DNA from: Ditylenchus dipsaci | Lineage: Eukaryota; Nematoda; Chromadorea; Rhabditida; Anguinidae | Assembly: GCA_004194705.1 (NCBI GenBank) | Contig: SADC01001192.1 | Coordinates: 1 to 64,000 of the forward strand | Length of the DNA stretch: 64,000 nucleotides | Direction of reading: 5' to 3' | Shown: one piece after another, positions 31,700-46,600 of the stretch | Layout: the number at the start of each line of letters is the position of its first letter | Numbering within the stretch: position 1 is the stretch's first letter | Program-made: the position numbers and the translations under genes | Notes under the pieces: generated by a model | Told to the model about the DNA's origin: nothing | Database searches by the model: none | Seen by the model: only the letters and a program-made list of their open reading frames with translations

Positions 31700-34600
31700 A
31701 TGACTATTGAAGAAGGCAAGATTCTTCTGATTGGTAATGACACTGATATTCTACATTGTGGATTCTCTTTTCCTTTGAGTGAAGGAGGCAAGAGGTTAGA
31801 GTCACTTTGTTGTTATAAAGGGTGGTCCAAATTTTCTGCAGGTTTTTTTTTAATCATAATTTTTTTCTGGGCCGAATTACGAAATTCTGTTCATACAGAT
31901 CGACTCAGAATTGAAAAGCAATTTATTCAGTAAATAATTTCAAAAACACAATTTTTGCTTAGTCCCCTGCGGTATGGGTCCTGGTTTGAAGTTGTTCTTT
32001 GGATGTCCGTGTTTTTTACATTATATACCAGACTAATTGCTTTTTAATTCTGGGTCGAACTGCGTTCACAGAAATTCGGAATTCGAAAAAAAAGTTACGG
32101 CTAGAATTAAACCGGCAGAAAAATTGGACCACCCTGTAAATTGTCTTTTCAATTAAACCTAATAAATCATCTTTTTCACAGGTATCCAAGTGCGGATCAC
32201 TATGCCCATTCGATGATACTCACTCAACTTGGTTTGGATGAGGTGCATATACTTGAACTACTGGCCACACCCAGTTCCAGTGTCCCCGTCAGGGCACGAG
32301 AACTTTTGGTACATTTTGAGCAATCTAGCTAGTGAACACATATTTCATTTTAGGAAGAAAATCTGCCAGCTGGGCATGACATGAACTCTTTAGCTCAGTA
32401 TCTGCAGACCAGTCGACAGTCTTACACAATGCTTGGGTTGCGGCTCCGTTCCGAGCAAGACAAACGTGACACTTTTTAGTTAATCACAGAATTTGGCTTC
32501 ATTCTTTATTTAGGTTTCCGTCAGGCCTTGATGGAGACCAATGATGCCCTTCTAATAGTATGTGACCGCCGGGATAATGAGCTAGGAGTGGGAATGGATG
32601 AAGAAGAGTTTGTGGGCTTTACTCGCCGATTGCGAGCCAATGCTGAGAGGATCAGCCAATGGATGCACGATGAGAGGACACGACCTAGGGAGATCGGCCA
32701 AAACCAATTGGGCTTCTTCTTGATGTGGTTGCGCTATGAAATCAAGTGAGTTTTAAACTTATTCGACCAGCAGTTATGACTTAGCTGAACATTTTTTAGG
32801 GAGAAAGAAAAGTCGAGGTGGATGACTACAAATGATGTGACAGCCAGTGGCATATCCACTGACCAGGAAGACAAGCCCATTGACGTTTCTGTGTCCGATT
32901 TTGTAATTGCTTTGCAAGGAATCTTTCAGCCATTGAGCAATTATTATGCCATGAACTTTGAAATCAAAGGAGACAGCTACAGATCAGTGGAGCATTACGC
33001 TTATCAAAGACTTTTTGAGTCTTTGAAGCTCTCCCATATTGAGGTGATGAAAATCAGGACAACTGTGAAGCCAGTTGATGTGTCAAAGATGGCTAGGAGG
33101 TTATTTAAACCTTTAAACGTAAGTTTTGGACAATTGTTTCAGTTATTGAAAAACATTTTAGGGCTACTGTAATATACCCCCCTCTATCAAAAAAAGACCC
33201 CTCCTATAATATACCACCCCCCCCCCTTCTAATATTTTTTAGGCTTAAGAATTAGGCTTATTCTTAGGCTTTGGGCATTAGGCTCAGGGACAAAACCTAA
33301 TAATTTCACCATTTTTCCAAAAAAAAGTATGGTTTTTGGGGTACCTGAAAATTAATCGGGGGGGGGGGATATTAGAGTAGCTTTTTAGGGGGGGGGGTTA
33401 TGTGACAGTAGCCTCAGCATTTTCATTTGAAAATGAATTTGCGGGCCGGATTACCAATACTAAGGTAATAAGAACCAATAAGAGCCAATAATAGGAATAA
33501 GGTAGCACATTTGGTTCAGAATTTCACGAGCTTTCAAATTAATAGAAGTCTACTCGGTTATTGGCCGTATAACATGCATAAAATTAGCGTTTGTCTAAAG
33601 GAGGGGTGAAAGCTGTCGAGGAGATAGTCTCGACACGAAAGGATTCATCCAAGTTTTGTATTGTTTAAATGGCTTTACATAGCTTTGACAATTAGATAAT
33701 TCAAAAAGCGCCTATTTGAATAATCAGATACTTCAAAAAGATGATATTACGCCAATTAAAGGGGGGGGGGGACTGTTTCGTGTCCGGAAAGGTTTTGAAC
33801 GGAAAACTTTAAATTTGAAAAATATTAATTGAAAATAATTGTATTCTTTGATTTTCTCTTAGTCTTTTCTCTGGTCTTCACTGTCTTCATAATTGTCTTT
33901 TTTGTCTTGGTTTTTCATCCCATTTACCAAACTTGATATTATGAGCTTTTATGGTGATGAATAGACAAATAATTCGACTATCTACTGTGACAAATTATAG
34001 CTCGTAAGCACTGTACAAATGAAAAATTTTCCCAAATCTCATGGAGAAATTTCTGAAGAGGAAATGGAAGTTGTTCAAGAATTCGGAGCCGGAGAGGACT
34101 TTGAAATTGAGCTGGAGGATACCAAATTGCCAGATTTTCTCATTGTGGAAGGGTCTCAGCTGGAAAATTACCTTCTCCAAGCATTTCCGAATTGTCGTCG
34201 ACTACCTTATGAAAAAATAAACAGAGATAGTTCTTCCCTATCGCTGAAACAAGTTTCTACTCATTATCGCAAGAGAGAGATCAAATGGACCCAGTCTGGA
34301 TCAAACCTTACAGCAAACATCAGATGCCAATGTAGCGACAAAGTCAGATGGTCGAAGGTCGGTGATGAGTGACAATGATGAAAAGGATCAACTTTGCGAG
34401 CTGGAAAAACGCTTCACGATTCATTTCTATAATTCCGTCAAGGCATCCAAGGAAATTCGTAAAACATATATCTATTCGTTCTTCCTTCACATAGTAGGTA
34501 AGCATAGCTGGGTTCTCGGACAGAAATTTACATCGCTTGTCGAAGTCCTTCCTGAAACGAAAATCGGGAGCAATATAAAGTCTCTTGTGTTTGATCAAAT

Positions 34601-37600
34601 TTCTGCGTGCAGTCACGAAATTCAGAATGAAAGTCGCTACACAAAAGTGGTTCCAAAATCAAAAGCTTACCAGACATTGCTTCAAATCGCAACAAAAAAC
34701 CCTTTCCTAAAGGACATCGATAGGTTGAGCGACGGGAGCGCTACATCAGTTGTTGAATCATACCATGGTCTTTCAATCAAGTACAAGCCAAAGATAATTG
34801 CTTTCCGACTAAATGGATTGAGAAGACGAAACATGCTTGCAACTCTCGATTTCAATTCGATCCAAGAAGATGAAGTGGCACATAGAAGAAATGCAATAGA
34901 ACGGTATCAGTGTTTTTCAAAGGCAAAGCGTGGTATGCGATGGAAAGTAAGGAAGTCACCTGGGGATTTTGCTTGGAAGCGACAGGTTGTTGATGGGGCT
35001 GAAAGACAAAAGCAGCGATTTGGACTTGAATACCCACAAGCAAACGAAGAAGAATTAGATGACAATGATGAAGAGGACTTATTAGATAATATTAGTAATT
35101 TGTTTGATAATGTTGTACACTTGGACGAAGATGAGAAATGGAAATTGATTATAACGAATAAAAGTTGGAATCCGTTTTTTGTTATAGATAAATTTGAATT
35201 GATAATTCAAATTTACAGTTTCCGTTCAAAACCTTTCCGGACATGAAACAGTCCCCCCCCCCTTTAAGATAGTTCGCCAATCGCTTATTTCGTTTATAAT
35301 ACGTTTTGACAATCGGATGATTTACCGAAAGCTACTTCGACAATCACTAACTTTGCCATATACCGTATAACCTTTAATAGACGGGCATGCCCTTCTATTT
35401 TTCAACCCCTAAAAATCGAAAAAAAATATTTTGATTTTGAGATTTTTGGGTACTCAAAAAAATCTAAAAAGCGGAATCAACTAAGATCGAGGTGATCAAG
35501 AAAACGCGAAAAACAGATTTGCAAAAATTTTTTTTTGCGCTGAGATATAGGTCCTTGAGGGTGCCCGTCTATTAGAGGGTGCCCGTCTAATAGAGGTTAT
35601 ACGGTAGTTTTCTGTGTTCCCCAACGTCTGCGCACTGTATTGTCGAAATATGTGCTATGGTGAAATGTAAATTAGCTAAATATACTGAATATGAATCATC
35701 CGATTGTCAAAACGTATTATAAACGAAATAAGCGATTGGCGAACTATCTTAATTGGCGTAATATCATCCTTTTGAAGTATCTGATTATTCAAATAGGCGC
35801 TTTTCGAATTATCTAATTGTCAAAGCTATGTAAAGCCGTTTAAATGTGGTTTTAGAGCCATATTTTGTCGACAACTTGGTGATAAAGTTTCGGACAAACT
35901 TGTGGAGAATCGAAAGTTGTATTAGCATCGTCAATATCAGAATTTTGGAATTCTTTCAAAAAATGCCCTAAAATCGAAAAGGGAAAGGGGAAAAACCATC
36001 GAGAAAAGGTTTATCAGTCTCTTGTTAAATTTCGATTGTTAGGGCATTTTTGGAAGGAATTTTTGAATTCTGATATTGATAATGCTAAGCCAACTTTTAA
36101 TTTTGCACAAGATTGTCTGAAACCACAACACCGGATTGTCGACGAAATATGGCTCCAAAACCATATTTAAAAAACATAAAACTTGGAATAATCCTTTCGT
36201 GTCGAGCAGTGATGTTTTTGTGTACTGAGACACTTTTTGTGTTAAATTACTCATACCTCGACACCTATTTATCCGAAATTCATGGATAATAGCTTATTTT
36301 GAAGAAGAAATAAAGTTCTTCATAATGAATTGATAAAATTTACGAAAACATAAAAATTCACTTTTTTCTAAGCTAAATAACGCCAATAAAAATTCAGTAA
36401 TCAAATGAAATGATTTTTTTTGAGTATGACAAACTGAACAAAATATCTACAAAAGTGTCAGTTTTGAACCAATTTAAAAAAGATTCATATTTTTTGGTAG
36501 CTGAATAGTTCTGCTATAATCTGAAATAAAACAGTTTTCAAAAATTCATGAAAATTTTAAAGTTATATGCTTCTACACAAATGAGTAATCAAATGAAAAT
36601 TCTATTGATTTTCATTTGTGTAGAAGCATATAACTTTAAAATTTTCATGAATTTTTGAAAACTGTTTTATTTCAGATTATAGCAGAACTATTCAGCTACC
36701 AAAAAATATGAATCTTTTTTAAATTGGTTCAAAACTGACACTTTTGTAGATATTTTTGTTCAGTTTGTCATACTCAAAAAAAATCATTTCATTTGATTAC
36801 TGAATTTTTATTGGCGTTATTTAGCTTAGAAAAAGTGAATTTTATGTTTTCGTAAATTTTATCAATTCATTATGAAGAACTTTATTTCTTCTTCAAAATA
36901 AGCTATTATCCATGAATTTCGGATAAATAGGTGTCGAGGTATGAGTAATTTAACACAAAAAGTGTCTCAGTACACAAAAACATCACTGGTGTCGAGACTA
37001 TCTCCTTAACAGCTGTTACCCTCCCTTTAAGTTTCAAATACAAATATTTTAACAAGAATCTGCGGTACTGTATTTTCGACAATGTCAACTACAAGTTCTC
37101 ATAAGCGTATGACGACTCAAAATGTAGATGTGATTGAGCCCTATCTTTTAAGCGGTCACGCACATAGCACAGTTGAAGTTCGTATGGTCAAAATTACAAT
37201 GTCAAACAATTTTAAATTTTGGCAAAGCAACCTGCTCGTTCTAATATTAATTTTTTGTAGATCGACTCCTCCGAGCTAGAGCATAAATCAGCCAGACTAG
37301 ACAGGTGGAGGCAGTCTGCAATGAAGCACAAAATATCCAAGAATGACTATCTTCAAAAACTTCTTCTGAGCACTGGACATGCCATTTTGTTAGAGACAAA
37401 CCCTGGTAACACTACTTTTAAAAATTATTCTGGACTATGAGCAGTTAACTCTCGGTAAACATACATTCTGAAAACGCCTGATTTGGTTGACCAGCAAATA
37501 ATTATAATAAAATGTACACCCTTGCACCGGCACCCTCGGTAAAAGCCAGTCAGAGATGCCGGTTTTGTGTTTGTGGTGACAAAACAGTTATTTTATAGTA

Positions 37601-40600
37601 GCCAATTTTTACTTTTCGAAATTTTCTTCTCAATTCGTAAGTGTAGCCATGAATCTCAAATGTTCAACTAGGTGACTTTTTTAAGTGATAATTTTGAAAA
37701 GTTAAATTTATTTAAAGGTTTGAATAGAGGAATTTTGTCGGTCTAAAGAATGAAATCTTTAGATTTAGAAAATCTTTTACAGTAGTTAGAGTCCTGGTTA
37801 GGAAACTGAGATACAGGGCTACACGATCATGTATCGAAAAAAATCTTAATCTAAAATTTTTTTTCTATACAAGTTAATTTCGCTACAGAATTCAGGGTTT
37901 TGCTACTTAAAAAGTGATTTGGTAATAGAATTTTTACTATTTTATTTTAATTTTTATCGAAGGTTGACTGTGAAATAAATTTTCACCGCTATCATAGAAA
38001 TGGATATGGCCAGTTAGCAATGGTTTTTTTTTTATTTTTGATACTTTTTTAAATAAATGTATTTTTTTATGTGAAAACTTTTTTATGAGACCACTTGATA
38101 GCTGAAATTCCACTAGGAGTCCGAATCACAAAACAGATTTTCATGAAAATGCTTGCTTGTCAAAATATGACATAAAGCTGGATGCTTATTGCTCTAAATC
38201 TTGACTTTCCAACTTTGGGTTATACCTCAACAAGCAAGCACTTTTATGAAATTCTGTTTTGTGATTCGGCCGGAGTATAGAATCCCCCCCCCTGGCCCGA
38301 AAACTGGTTTAAACCTCGTTATTACGCGATTTGTCCACTTTTACGTATAGGAAATATGAAAAAACGATTGGCAAAGCACTTTTCAGAAAAAAAAATTTTT
38401 GACCAAAAATCGACCTTTTGGCCGTTCTGGACCAAAAGATACCGTTTTGAGATACCTTGGTCCCCCAAGCAAAAATGCAAAAAAAATTCAAAAATGCTAA
38501 GAAGTGTATTCCCACTAATTTTTTGTTGCTTTTTCACGTTGAAAGTAGCTAAAATGCCCTTAGGACACCATTTTAGGCATTTTCGGGCCAGGGGGGGGAT
38601 TGTGTACTTTAGCCTGTGATTCGGATTCCTCGTAAAATTTTAGTTAGTGGGTGGTCTCAGAAAAAAGTTTCCATCTAAAAAGGTACTTTCATTTAAAAGT
38701 ATAAAAAATTTCGGAAAAAACCGTTGCTAACTGGCTAACCCCTTTTGAAAACTGCTCTGATGTCAACATTGACTTCAAGCTAATCCCAAGTTAATTGTTT
38801 TTCAATTTGAGAGGGAGATGCCCAATGGTCCAGCTGCACCGACGAGTTTGAAATCCAACATTTGTTGACCAAGAAGTATGTGTCGCCACAACTTCTAATT
38901 GACTGGATGTGTGGCAGGGTAGAGTTGCCACTGGCAGTTAGTCATTTGGGTGGCAACAAAACCGGCCTTTTGCTGATGGAGTTGCGCACTAAGTTTGCTG
39001 CTGGCTGTACTCACCGCATCCCACTGGTCGCACCACTAACTTCCAATGTTCTCAGAACGGGCGTCTCTAACCACATGATTTGTTTTACACCGGAAAGTGT
39101 ACTCCATCCCTTTTATCCAACCAAAGTTCGTGTTTCCACAGAGTCGGATGTTCACTTGGCTTCTCCCATCCATGTGGTAGCCCAAATGGCTGTGAAGTAA
39201 GTGAATTTGTGGCTAAAGTACCTTATATCGCCCCCTCGCGAAACGCCCCAAAATCATGTTCTTTGTGTGTTTTAACCACTGAAACATGCTTAAAACATGT
39301 TTTTAGGTGGCGGAAAGCCATTTCCTGGGAAAAAATGTTTTCATCAAAAATCGAACAAAACCATGATAACCCTTGTTGGTCGAAAATCGACTTAATAACA
39401 ATATTAGAATTCATCAAGCATTTCTTCTACGATTTGAAGCTCGATTTGAACATAGTTTTGTTGACTGGGGCCTACCGCATAAAGAAACTCTGGTATGCAT
39501 ACATTTTTATGCATCCAGAGTCACTTTCGAGTGATTTGTGTCTAAGGTATGGGTAAGCGCATCTCAACCCCAAGCCTCCAAGCCCCCTGCGCCCCCGAAG
39601 TATTTTTTTTTACCTTAGATATAATTCCGAGCAAGATTCTTGAACATAAAATGCATTTAGAGGCTCTTTTTGCCAAGTCCCATATTCAAAAACATGGTAA
39701 AAAATTGAAATCATGGTTTTGGTCGATTTTTGATGAAAATTTTTTTACCAGGAAATGGCTTTCCGCCACCTAAAAACATGTTTTGAGCATGTTTCAGTGG
39801 TTAAAACACACAAAAAACATGATTTTGGGGCGTTTTGCGAGGGGGCGATATAAGGTACTCCGGCCGAATTTGTTTAGTTTGATGGTCTATAAAAACCAAT
39901 TGGTGCTACTGGGATATACCCCTCCGAAAAAGCGCTACTGGCATACACCCCACCCAATAATTTAGGGTTAGCTTGAAGCCCGTACGCTTAGGTTTAGGCC
40001 CAATGCCTATCCATTACAAGCAAGGACTTTTGTGCAACTTTTTTTCAGAAATGGTGGTTTTAGTCACTTCCAAAAATTATTGGGGAGGGTATATTCCAGC
40101 CGGTCCGTGACAATTCGCCCCTCGGACGATTCGCCCCCTGGGACAATTCGCCCCCTCCCGATAGAAAGGGACAGTTCGCCCTTCCCAATGAAACAAAAAG
40201 GCATCTAAAAACTTTTATTCTGCACGAACTTGAGCATTCTAAAAATGATTTGACAGTAGTAAAATTACGTTTTGATGGTATTTTCACAGCTTTCGTGAAG
40301 TAGAATCTTGCAAACGTAGTTTTACTACTGCTAAACCATCTTTAGAATGTTCGGATTAGTGCAGAAAACAAGTTTTGGAACACAATAACATGGAATTTAT
40401 TTTTTGATCCAAGTGGACGAACACTCCGTTTTGTTGGTATATGGGACATCCAGATTATCCAGCTACTAACAAGGTCAGATGCACTAAAAAAAGTGTTCTA
40501 ATATGCAACGTGGATACTGTCATCAGAGTACTACCACTTAGGTGCGAGAAACTACCATCTAGCACCACCCAAGTACCAAAAAATAGACACTTCCACCTAG

Positions 40601-43600
40601 GTACCGATACTACCACCTGAGTACCACTTTCTCTGTGTTATCGCTCAGAAGTCCAGGTTTATGGTGGTTTTTAGTGGTTCAGGGTGGAGTTGTGGGCGAT
40701 TAAGCCCATCGGACCCGAAATCTGATCCGCTAAATCGATTTTTTTCAAAAAGTTTACTCCCCTTTAGTATACCCCAGAAAACCAATTCTTGCGGCCTCTC
40801 GACCATTCCGGAGTGGGTCCTGAGCTATCTGGTCTTTCCTCACCCCTGAATTTCACTCAAAAAATTCAAAAATTGTTAATTTCGTGTCGAGACCAACTTT
40901 CGGCGATAAGAAAAAGATTTTTGGCCGCAAAAAAGAGATTTTCGGCCACAAGTTTTTTCGGCCACAAGAAAAAGTATTGCCCACACAAAACTACTCCAGA
41001 ACTCTGACCCTGAGATATTAGTTTGCGAATTTTCAATTGGTCTATGACGATGTTGTAAGCCAGGCCTCTCCAGCCAGAGTCGTTGTATAAAAAGACCGCT
41101 AACGGACATGAAACATTGGATCGCGCATGGCTGTTCCTGAACAAAGTTTAACTCGTAAGCCAATAAAGAAACAAAAACCATTCAAACCATACCGACATAC
41201 TTTCGCTTGAACCAGTTCAGAATAGGAGCTAATGCTTGATCGATATTTTTCCCTTCAAAACCACAAAATTAAAAAAAAACCTTTTCATTGGGAGGGGGCG
41301 AAATGTCCCTTTTTATCGGGAGCGGGCGAATTGTCCGTTTTTGTTGTAATGGGACGAGTTGTCCCATTTTATCGGGAGTGGGCGAATTGTCCCTTTTTAG
41401 TAGGAGAGGGCGAATTTTCCCAGCGAGCGAATCGTCCGTATCCGTATTCCAGCAGCTTTTTTGGGAGGGGTATATTCCAGTAGCGTTTTCGAAATAGGGT
41501 AGCATTATATATTGAGAGGTCACCGGTCTGCAGCAAAGCTCTTGCTATTAAGAAAAACAATTGGTATAATGGGAATCCTTGTCATTTTTGTAATAAGATT
41601 GACTGAACAAGCCCGTTAAAAAAACTTAATAAAGATAAGTAAAAAAAGACCTTAAAGGGGGGGGGGAACTTTATATACGCATCGATTTTTGTCGAAAGTT
41701 CTAGTCACTCTGGGGGTGTTTAATTTACTTTTTTAGTAAGTTTTTTGACTTTCAGGTCCAAAAATCATCGAGCAATCGATTGCAACCATTTCCAGCACTG
41801 CTTTGCTGTCATCAACTGCCTCAATTTTGCGATTTTTGGCAATGACTACCAAAGGAACAATAGAGTACTATTGAGGGGGAGGATTTCGGTATTATTTAGG
41901 AACTGACTTTTATTGCGATTTCAATTTACATGATTTTATACAACCGTATGCTGAAAATGACGGCAAGAAGCAGGGCTACATTTTGAGTGTAAGGTTGCAA
42001 ATGAGTATGTAAATTAAAATTGGGAAAAAACGTCAGTTCCAGAATACTACCGAAAAGTACTGGGATAGTCCTATTGAGGATTTCATCGAGTTGGATTTTT
42101 TATATTTTAGCCCTAACTTTATACCAAATTTTCATCTGTATGATAGCTCAAATGAAAGCCCAGAAGCTTAGCTGCATTTTGACACTAAACTTGTAAATAA
42201 AAGGAGAAAAAAAATAAGGTCTGCAGGCAGTGGTAGTCGAACCTGTGATCTAAGGCGATGCGTATATAAAGTTCCCCCCCCCTTTTAAAATAAAGGAAAT
42301 CGTCAGATCCTATTTTTCGAGTAGGATTATATTGTGAGTCGACTGTACAGCTAATGTCGTACTATAGATTCTTCAACATCCAAAAAGACGATTCCGAATG
42401 GATCATGGAACCAGAGCTGGGAGCGGAGTGTTGGCAAAGACTGCACTACACTATCACCGATCATTTGATGCTGCCGCTAGAGAAAATTCAGCAGTGGTAC
42501 ATGGATGAGCGTCAGAAAGCCTTAAAGTTTGCCGTAGAGCTACAGTTTGACCAGAATCCATCATTGTTGAGACTTTTGCTGGACACCAATGATGCTTTGC
42601 TAGTCAGTTGTGCTCGCTTTTCTTCCACTGAAGCTGAATTGAACATTGGCATGCGAGAAAGGGATCTAAGGTTGTGGCTTTCTCAAGTCAGAGTTGACTC
42701 CAAACAGGTAGATTTGAATTTGATTTTACACAGAGATATTGCAATAAGCAAAAAATTACCAATTCTAATCATGGTTTAAACTGATTTCCTCTATGCAAGA
42801 ATTTAATTATGCTGCCGAAATTTTCAAAATTTGACATAAGAAAGTGTCGCATCCAGCCGAAGTGGTACCGCTATATAGAATTTCGGCTGTATCAGGGTTG
42901 TCCAACCAAGCGCTCGAAAAAATTCGGATTTTTGTCCATAACGTTTTTGAATCAATTTTTGGCGCTAGTAGCGAATACCGAATAATAAATCGTTAGGGGG
43001 GGGGTATTCGCTACTAGGGTCCAATTTTTTTATGTGCATGTAAAATTTGAATTTCATTTATGAGTCAATTTTTCACAATGACTCATATAAGACAGTTGTA
43101 GAACTATGTAGGTGGGCTAACTCGTCCGATCTCGCAACTACGAAATGTGGTCAATAGAAAATAATAACATTTACAGCTGTTCTCGCGTTAAAAAAATGAA
43201 ATTTACTCTCACTCATTAGTTTAGAGGCAATTGTGGGCTGTAGGAACTTTCGTAACAAGACAATTTCGTAAGAGCGAACTTTCGTAAGAAACTTTTTTTA
43301 TAACAGCGAATTTTCGTAAGAAGTTTTTTTGTAACAGGGAATTTTCGTAACGAATTTCTTTCGTAGGAAGAAATTATCAAAAAAAATTCGCTTTTAATTG
43401 ATTTTTCTAATTCAATATGTCATCTGATTCATTTGTTATGGCCTTTCTGTCACTGTTTGACACTTCGAACAGTTAATTATATGACTATTAACTGTATGAG
43501 CACAAAAGTTGGTAAGCATAGGTCATATGACTGAAAATTTTGATAATTAGTTGACCCGCAGATTTTTCATCCGTTAGGAGACCAGCTGAAATACCCAAAA

Positions 43601-46600
43601 GCATGGTGAAAGACTCTCAGATAGAATTCATATATTATATGCTACACATAGCTCGCCACTATTAGTGGCATGAACGGTGCAGTAGATGAGGTAATGGGAT
43701 GGACTTTTCTCACCGTCGGTTCGATTCTACCCTCTGACTGTTTGTTTTTTTCCTTGACTATTTTTGGTCTGTAAAAGCCCAAGTGAATGTGTTCACGCTT
43801 TTTCTTTATGTCGAAAGTTCGATTCCCAATCGATGTAATTTTTTATTTTTTAAATTTTATTTACCGGTGCCTTTATATGGTCCCTCTGTAGTTTTGGTGT
43901 TGACCATCTAGAGAGAAATTAATCCATAGACCAGGGCTCAAACCACAAGGCGGACAAGCAAAAATCGTGTTATTGACATTATATACCAAAAAAATATTGT
44001 CGTCGAGAAAACCGATCTGTAAAAACAGAATTTTGGAAAACCACCTACAAAAAAGTTTTGAATGTTTCAAAAAGGTGAATAAAATACAAAAAACTAAAAA
44101 TTACACCGATTGAGAATCGAACTTTCGATATAAAGAAAGAGAGTGAACCCATACCACTGCGCCACACATACCTGCTAATCTGCAGTACGTCGTAGATCAG
44201 CGCGCAGTTCAGCGCGTAGCAGATTTTGCGAAGGGTTCCGAGATCAGCTCAAAGAGAGCTATCTTTTGATATATAATCTTCTTTGACAGTGACGGGGTGG
44301 TCGTGCCTTTTCCGTGTTAGAGAAAAATACTCTTTGCAGGGGGTCTGGCACTCGGGCCGCTGTCTTTTTGGTCAAAACATCACAGAAGTTATAAGATCAA
44401 GGGAGGATTAAAAAGCAACAAAAAAGCCACTCAACATATCACTAATGTTACTGAAAGGTGCGTTACGAAAGAGTTTGTTACGAAAACTCGCTGTTACGAA
44501 AAAGTTTCTTACGATAATTCACTCTAACGAAAAAAATTTCTCACGAAAATTCGTTTTTACGAAAATTCGCTCTTACGAAATTGTCTCGTTACGAAACTTC
44601 CTACAGGCCAATTGTGTCGATCGAATTTCGAATCAAGCGCTCAAAAATTTCTAATTTTGAATACCGAGTCCAGTGCTAAACTCGAAAATTTCAAGCGCTC
44701 GACAACCCTAGAATTTTTAAATTGATATGAAAGTAAATAATCCGGCCCAACCCTTGTACGAAACCCGATAATTATAATGAGAAAAAGTTGTACATCAATA
44801 TGGAAATATGAAGTCGTATAATTTTTTTGTTGCAGATGATTGACATTTGCCTTAGACCCATGGCTTTTCGCCCACCTTATTTCGGTGGAAATCGTCTTGG
44901 TTTATTATTGATGGAAGTCCGTAGAGAATTTATCCTCAAAGGTGTTTTTCCTCAACAACTACCAGAACTACAGATCAGTGTGGATGCCAGTCTTGGCTCA
45001 GATTCACCTATGGAAAACTATGTGCCACACAACCAGTTTGATATACTCAATGGTCTCAACTACACTGCTTTGTGGGCTAGTGAGTCCCATTCGTTCATGT
45101 TATAATATATTATAATATTTTATTTAGATGCCTTTTTGTTGATGGCAAAGCAGGACACCATGCCAGTTGAGGTCTGGACCAAGGCTGTTTCACGCAAAAA
45201 TATACCGCTATTGATCTCAGTGGAAGAACCCTTGGTTTCTGCAATCTTTGAAGGGCTATTAAATAAACCCAGAGAAAAATTGGTAAATGCTGGCGACACG
45301 CTGGATGACATGACTCCTGAAGTAGCCAGATCAATATTTGTGAAAATAACTTCTTTTATTCGCGGAAAAACATTAGAGGATGAGGAAGTGCAACGACTAA
45401 TTAGCAGGAAGTCAAGGGAGAGTAGTAGAATGCAAGAGATAAGAAGGGCGGCTGAGAGGTCTCGTGATTTGACGGTTAGTGTTGCATTTGAAATAGAGTA
45501 CGTGATATTTCACTCTCCGGACATTTCACTCTCTGGACGTTTCACTCTCTAGGACATTTCACTCTCTAGGACATTTCACTCTCTGGGACACTTCACTCTT
45601 TAAAATAATTTACATGGTACGTGACTGTATATGGTCTAGTACCTGCTCTAATCGGGTATCTACTGATCGGGATCCGAAGTTTTGTATTTCTTAGTGATTA
45701 TTAATATATTTTTAAGTTTTTTAAGATTGATCGACATCAGATATTATGGAGATATTATTTTTCAACCCCTAAAAATCAGAAAATTTTGAGGCCGATTTCG
45801 AGATTTTTGGGTGCTCAACCAAAATCTGAAAAGGGGAATCAGGAGTGCTCGTGCTAATCAAGAAAACGCAAAAAACAGATATGCAAAATGTTTGCTCTAG
45901 GCTGAGATATAAGATCCATATGGTGGGGGATTGTTAGAGAGTGGGGGATTAATAGAGAAAATACGGTATAGGAAAAAAATTTTGCGGAAAAAATAATTTT
46001 CAGCAAAAATGCTCAAAACATGGTAGAAACGTTATAGAAAAACTCTCAGGCTGTTATGAGAGAAATTTTTTTGACCAATTTTGTAAGTACTTGGTCCCCC
46101 TGTGGTTTAAGCTGAATCTGGGACAGAAATGAAGAAATCTGGGACAAAAAAGTGAATCTAGGACAGAAAAAAGTGAATCTGGGTCAAAATAAAGTGAATC
46201 TGGGACAAAAAAGTTTTGCCCTTTTTATGCTGCAGATTCACTTTTTCTCGGCGCAAATTTAATAGATATCGGCACAAATTTAGTGACTTTGCGCCAAGAA
46301 AAAGTCAATTTTCGCCATCAAAAATGATTATGCGTTGCTTTTTATATTTTGATATTCTAAAAATTCATCATAAAATCTCAAAAATAATGAAGAATTAAGT
46401 CCTAATCAAAGATAAATTCAGTGGAACTGAATTATGAAACGGCCCTCTCTCCTGCCATAGGTGGACTAAGTAAAAAATTTTCAAAAATTAAGAAAAAATC
46501 AATAGGAGTACTAAGGCAATCTTTTTCGAGGTTGACGAGAACAGATATAAGGCCAATTCAGTCATATCTATTTTTGAAAATATTTTAAATTTTTCAGAAT

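Larger units (their letters stand above)
33597..37030. repeat. 3.4-kb inverted repeat interrupted by a transposon in each arm
   Basis: The left arm is 33597-33759 plus 35268-35360. The right arm is about 35690-35845, 36165-36206 and 36989-37030. Landmarks are CTTTACATAGCTTTGACAAT and AAGCTGTCGAGG and their inverses. The left arm is split by a Kolobok-like element; the right arm is split by an inverted repeat (35846-36164) and a hAT-like palindrome (36207-36988). The loop holds a TACCGTATT MITE (35361-35606). All of it sits in one NADAR intron. Confidence 0.8.

Noticed and set aside
43630..43740. Possible tRNA gene with GGTTCGATTCTACC
   Set aside because: The B-box is good but no acceptor, D or T stems pair convincingly; treated as a SINE-like relic.
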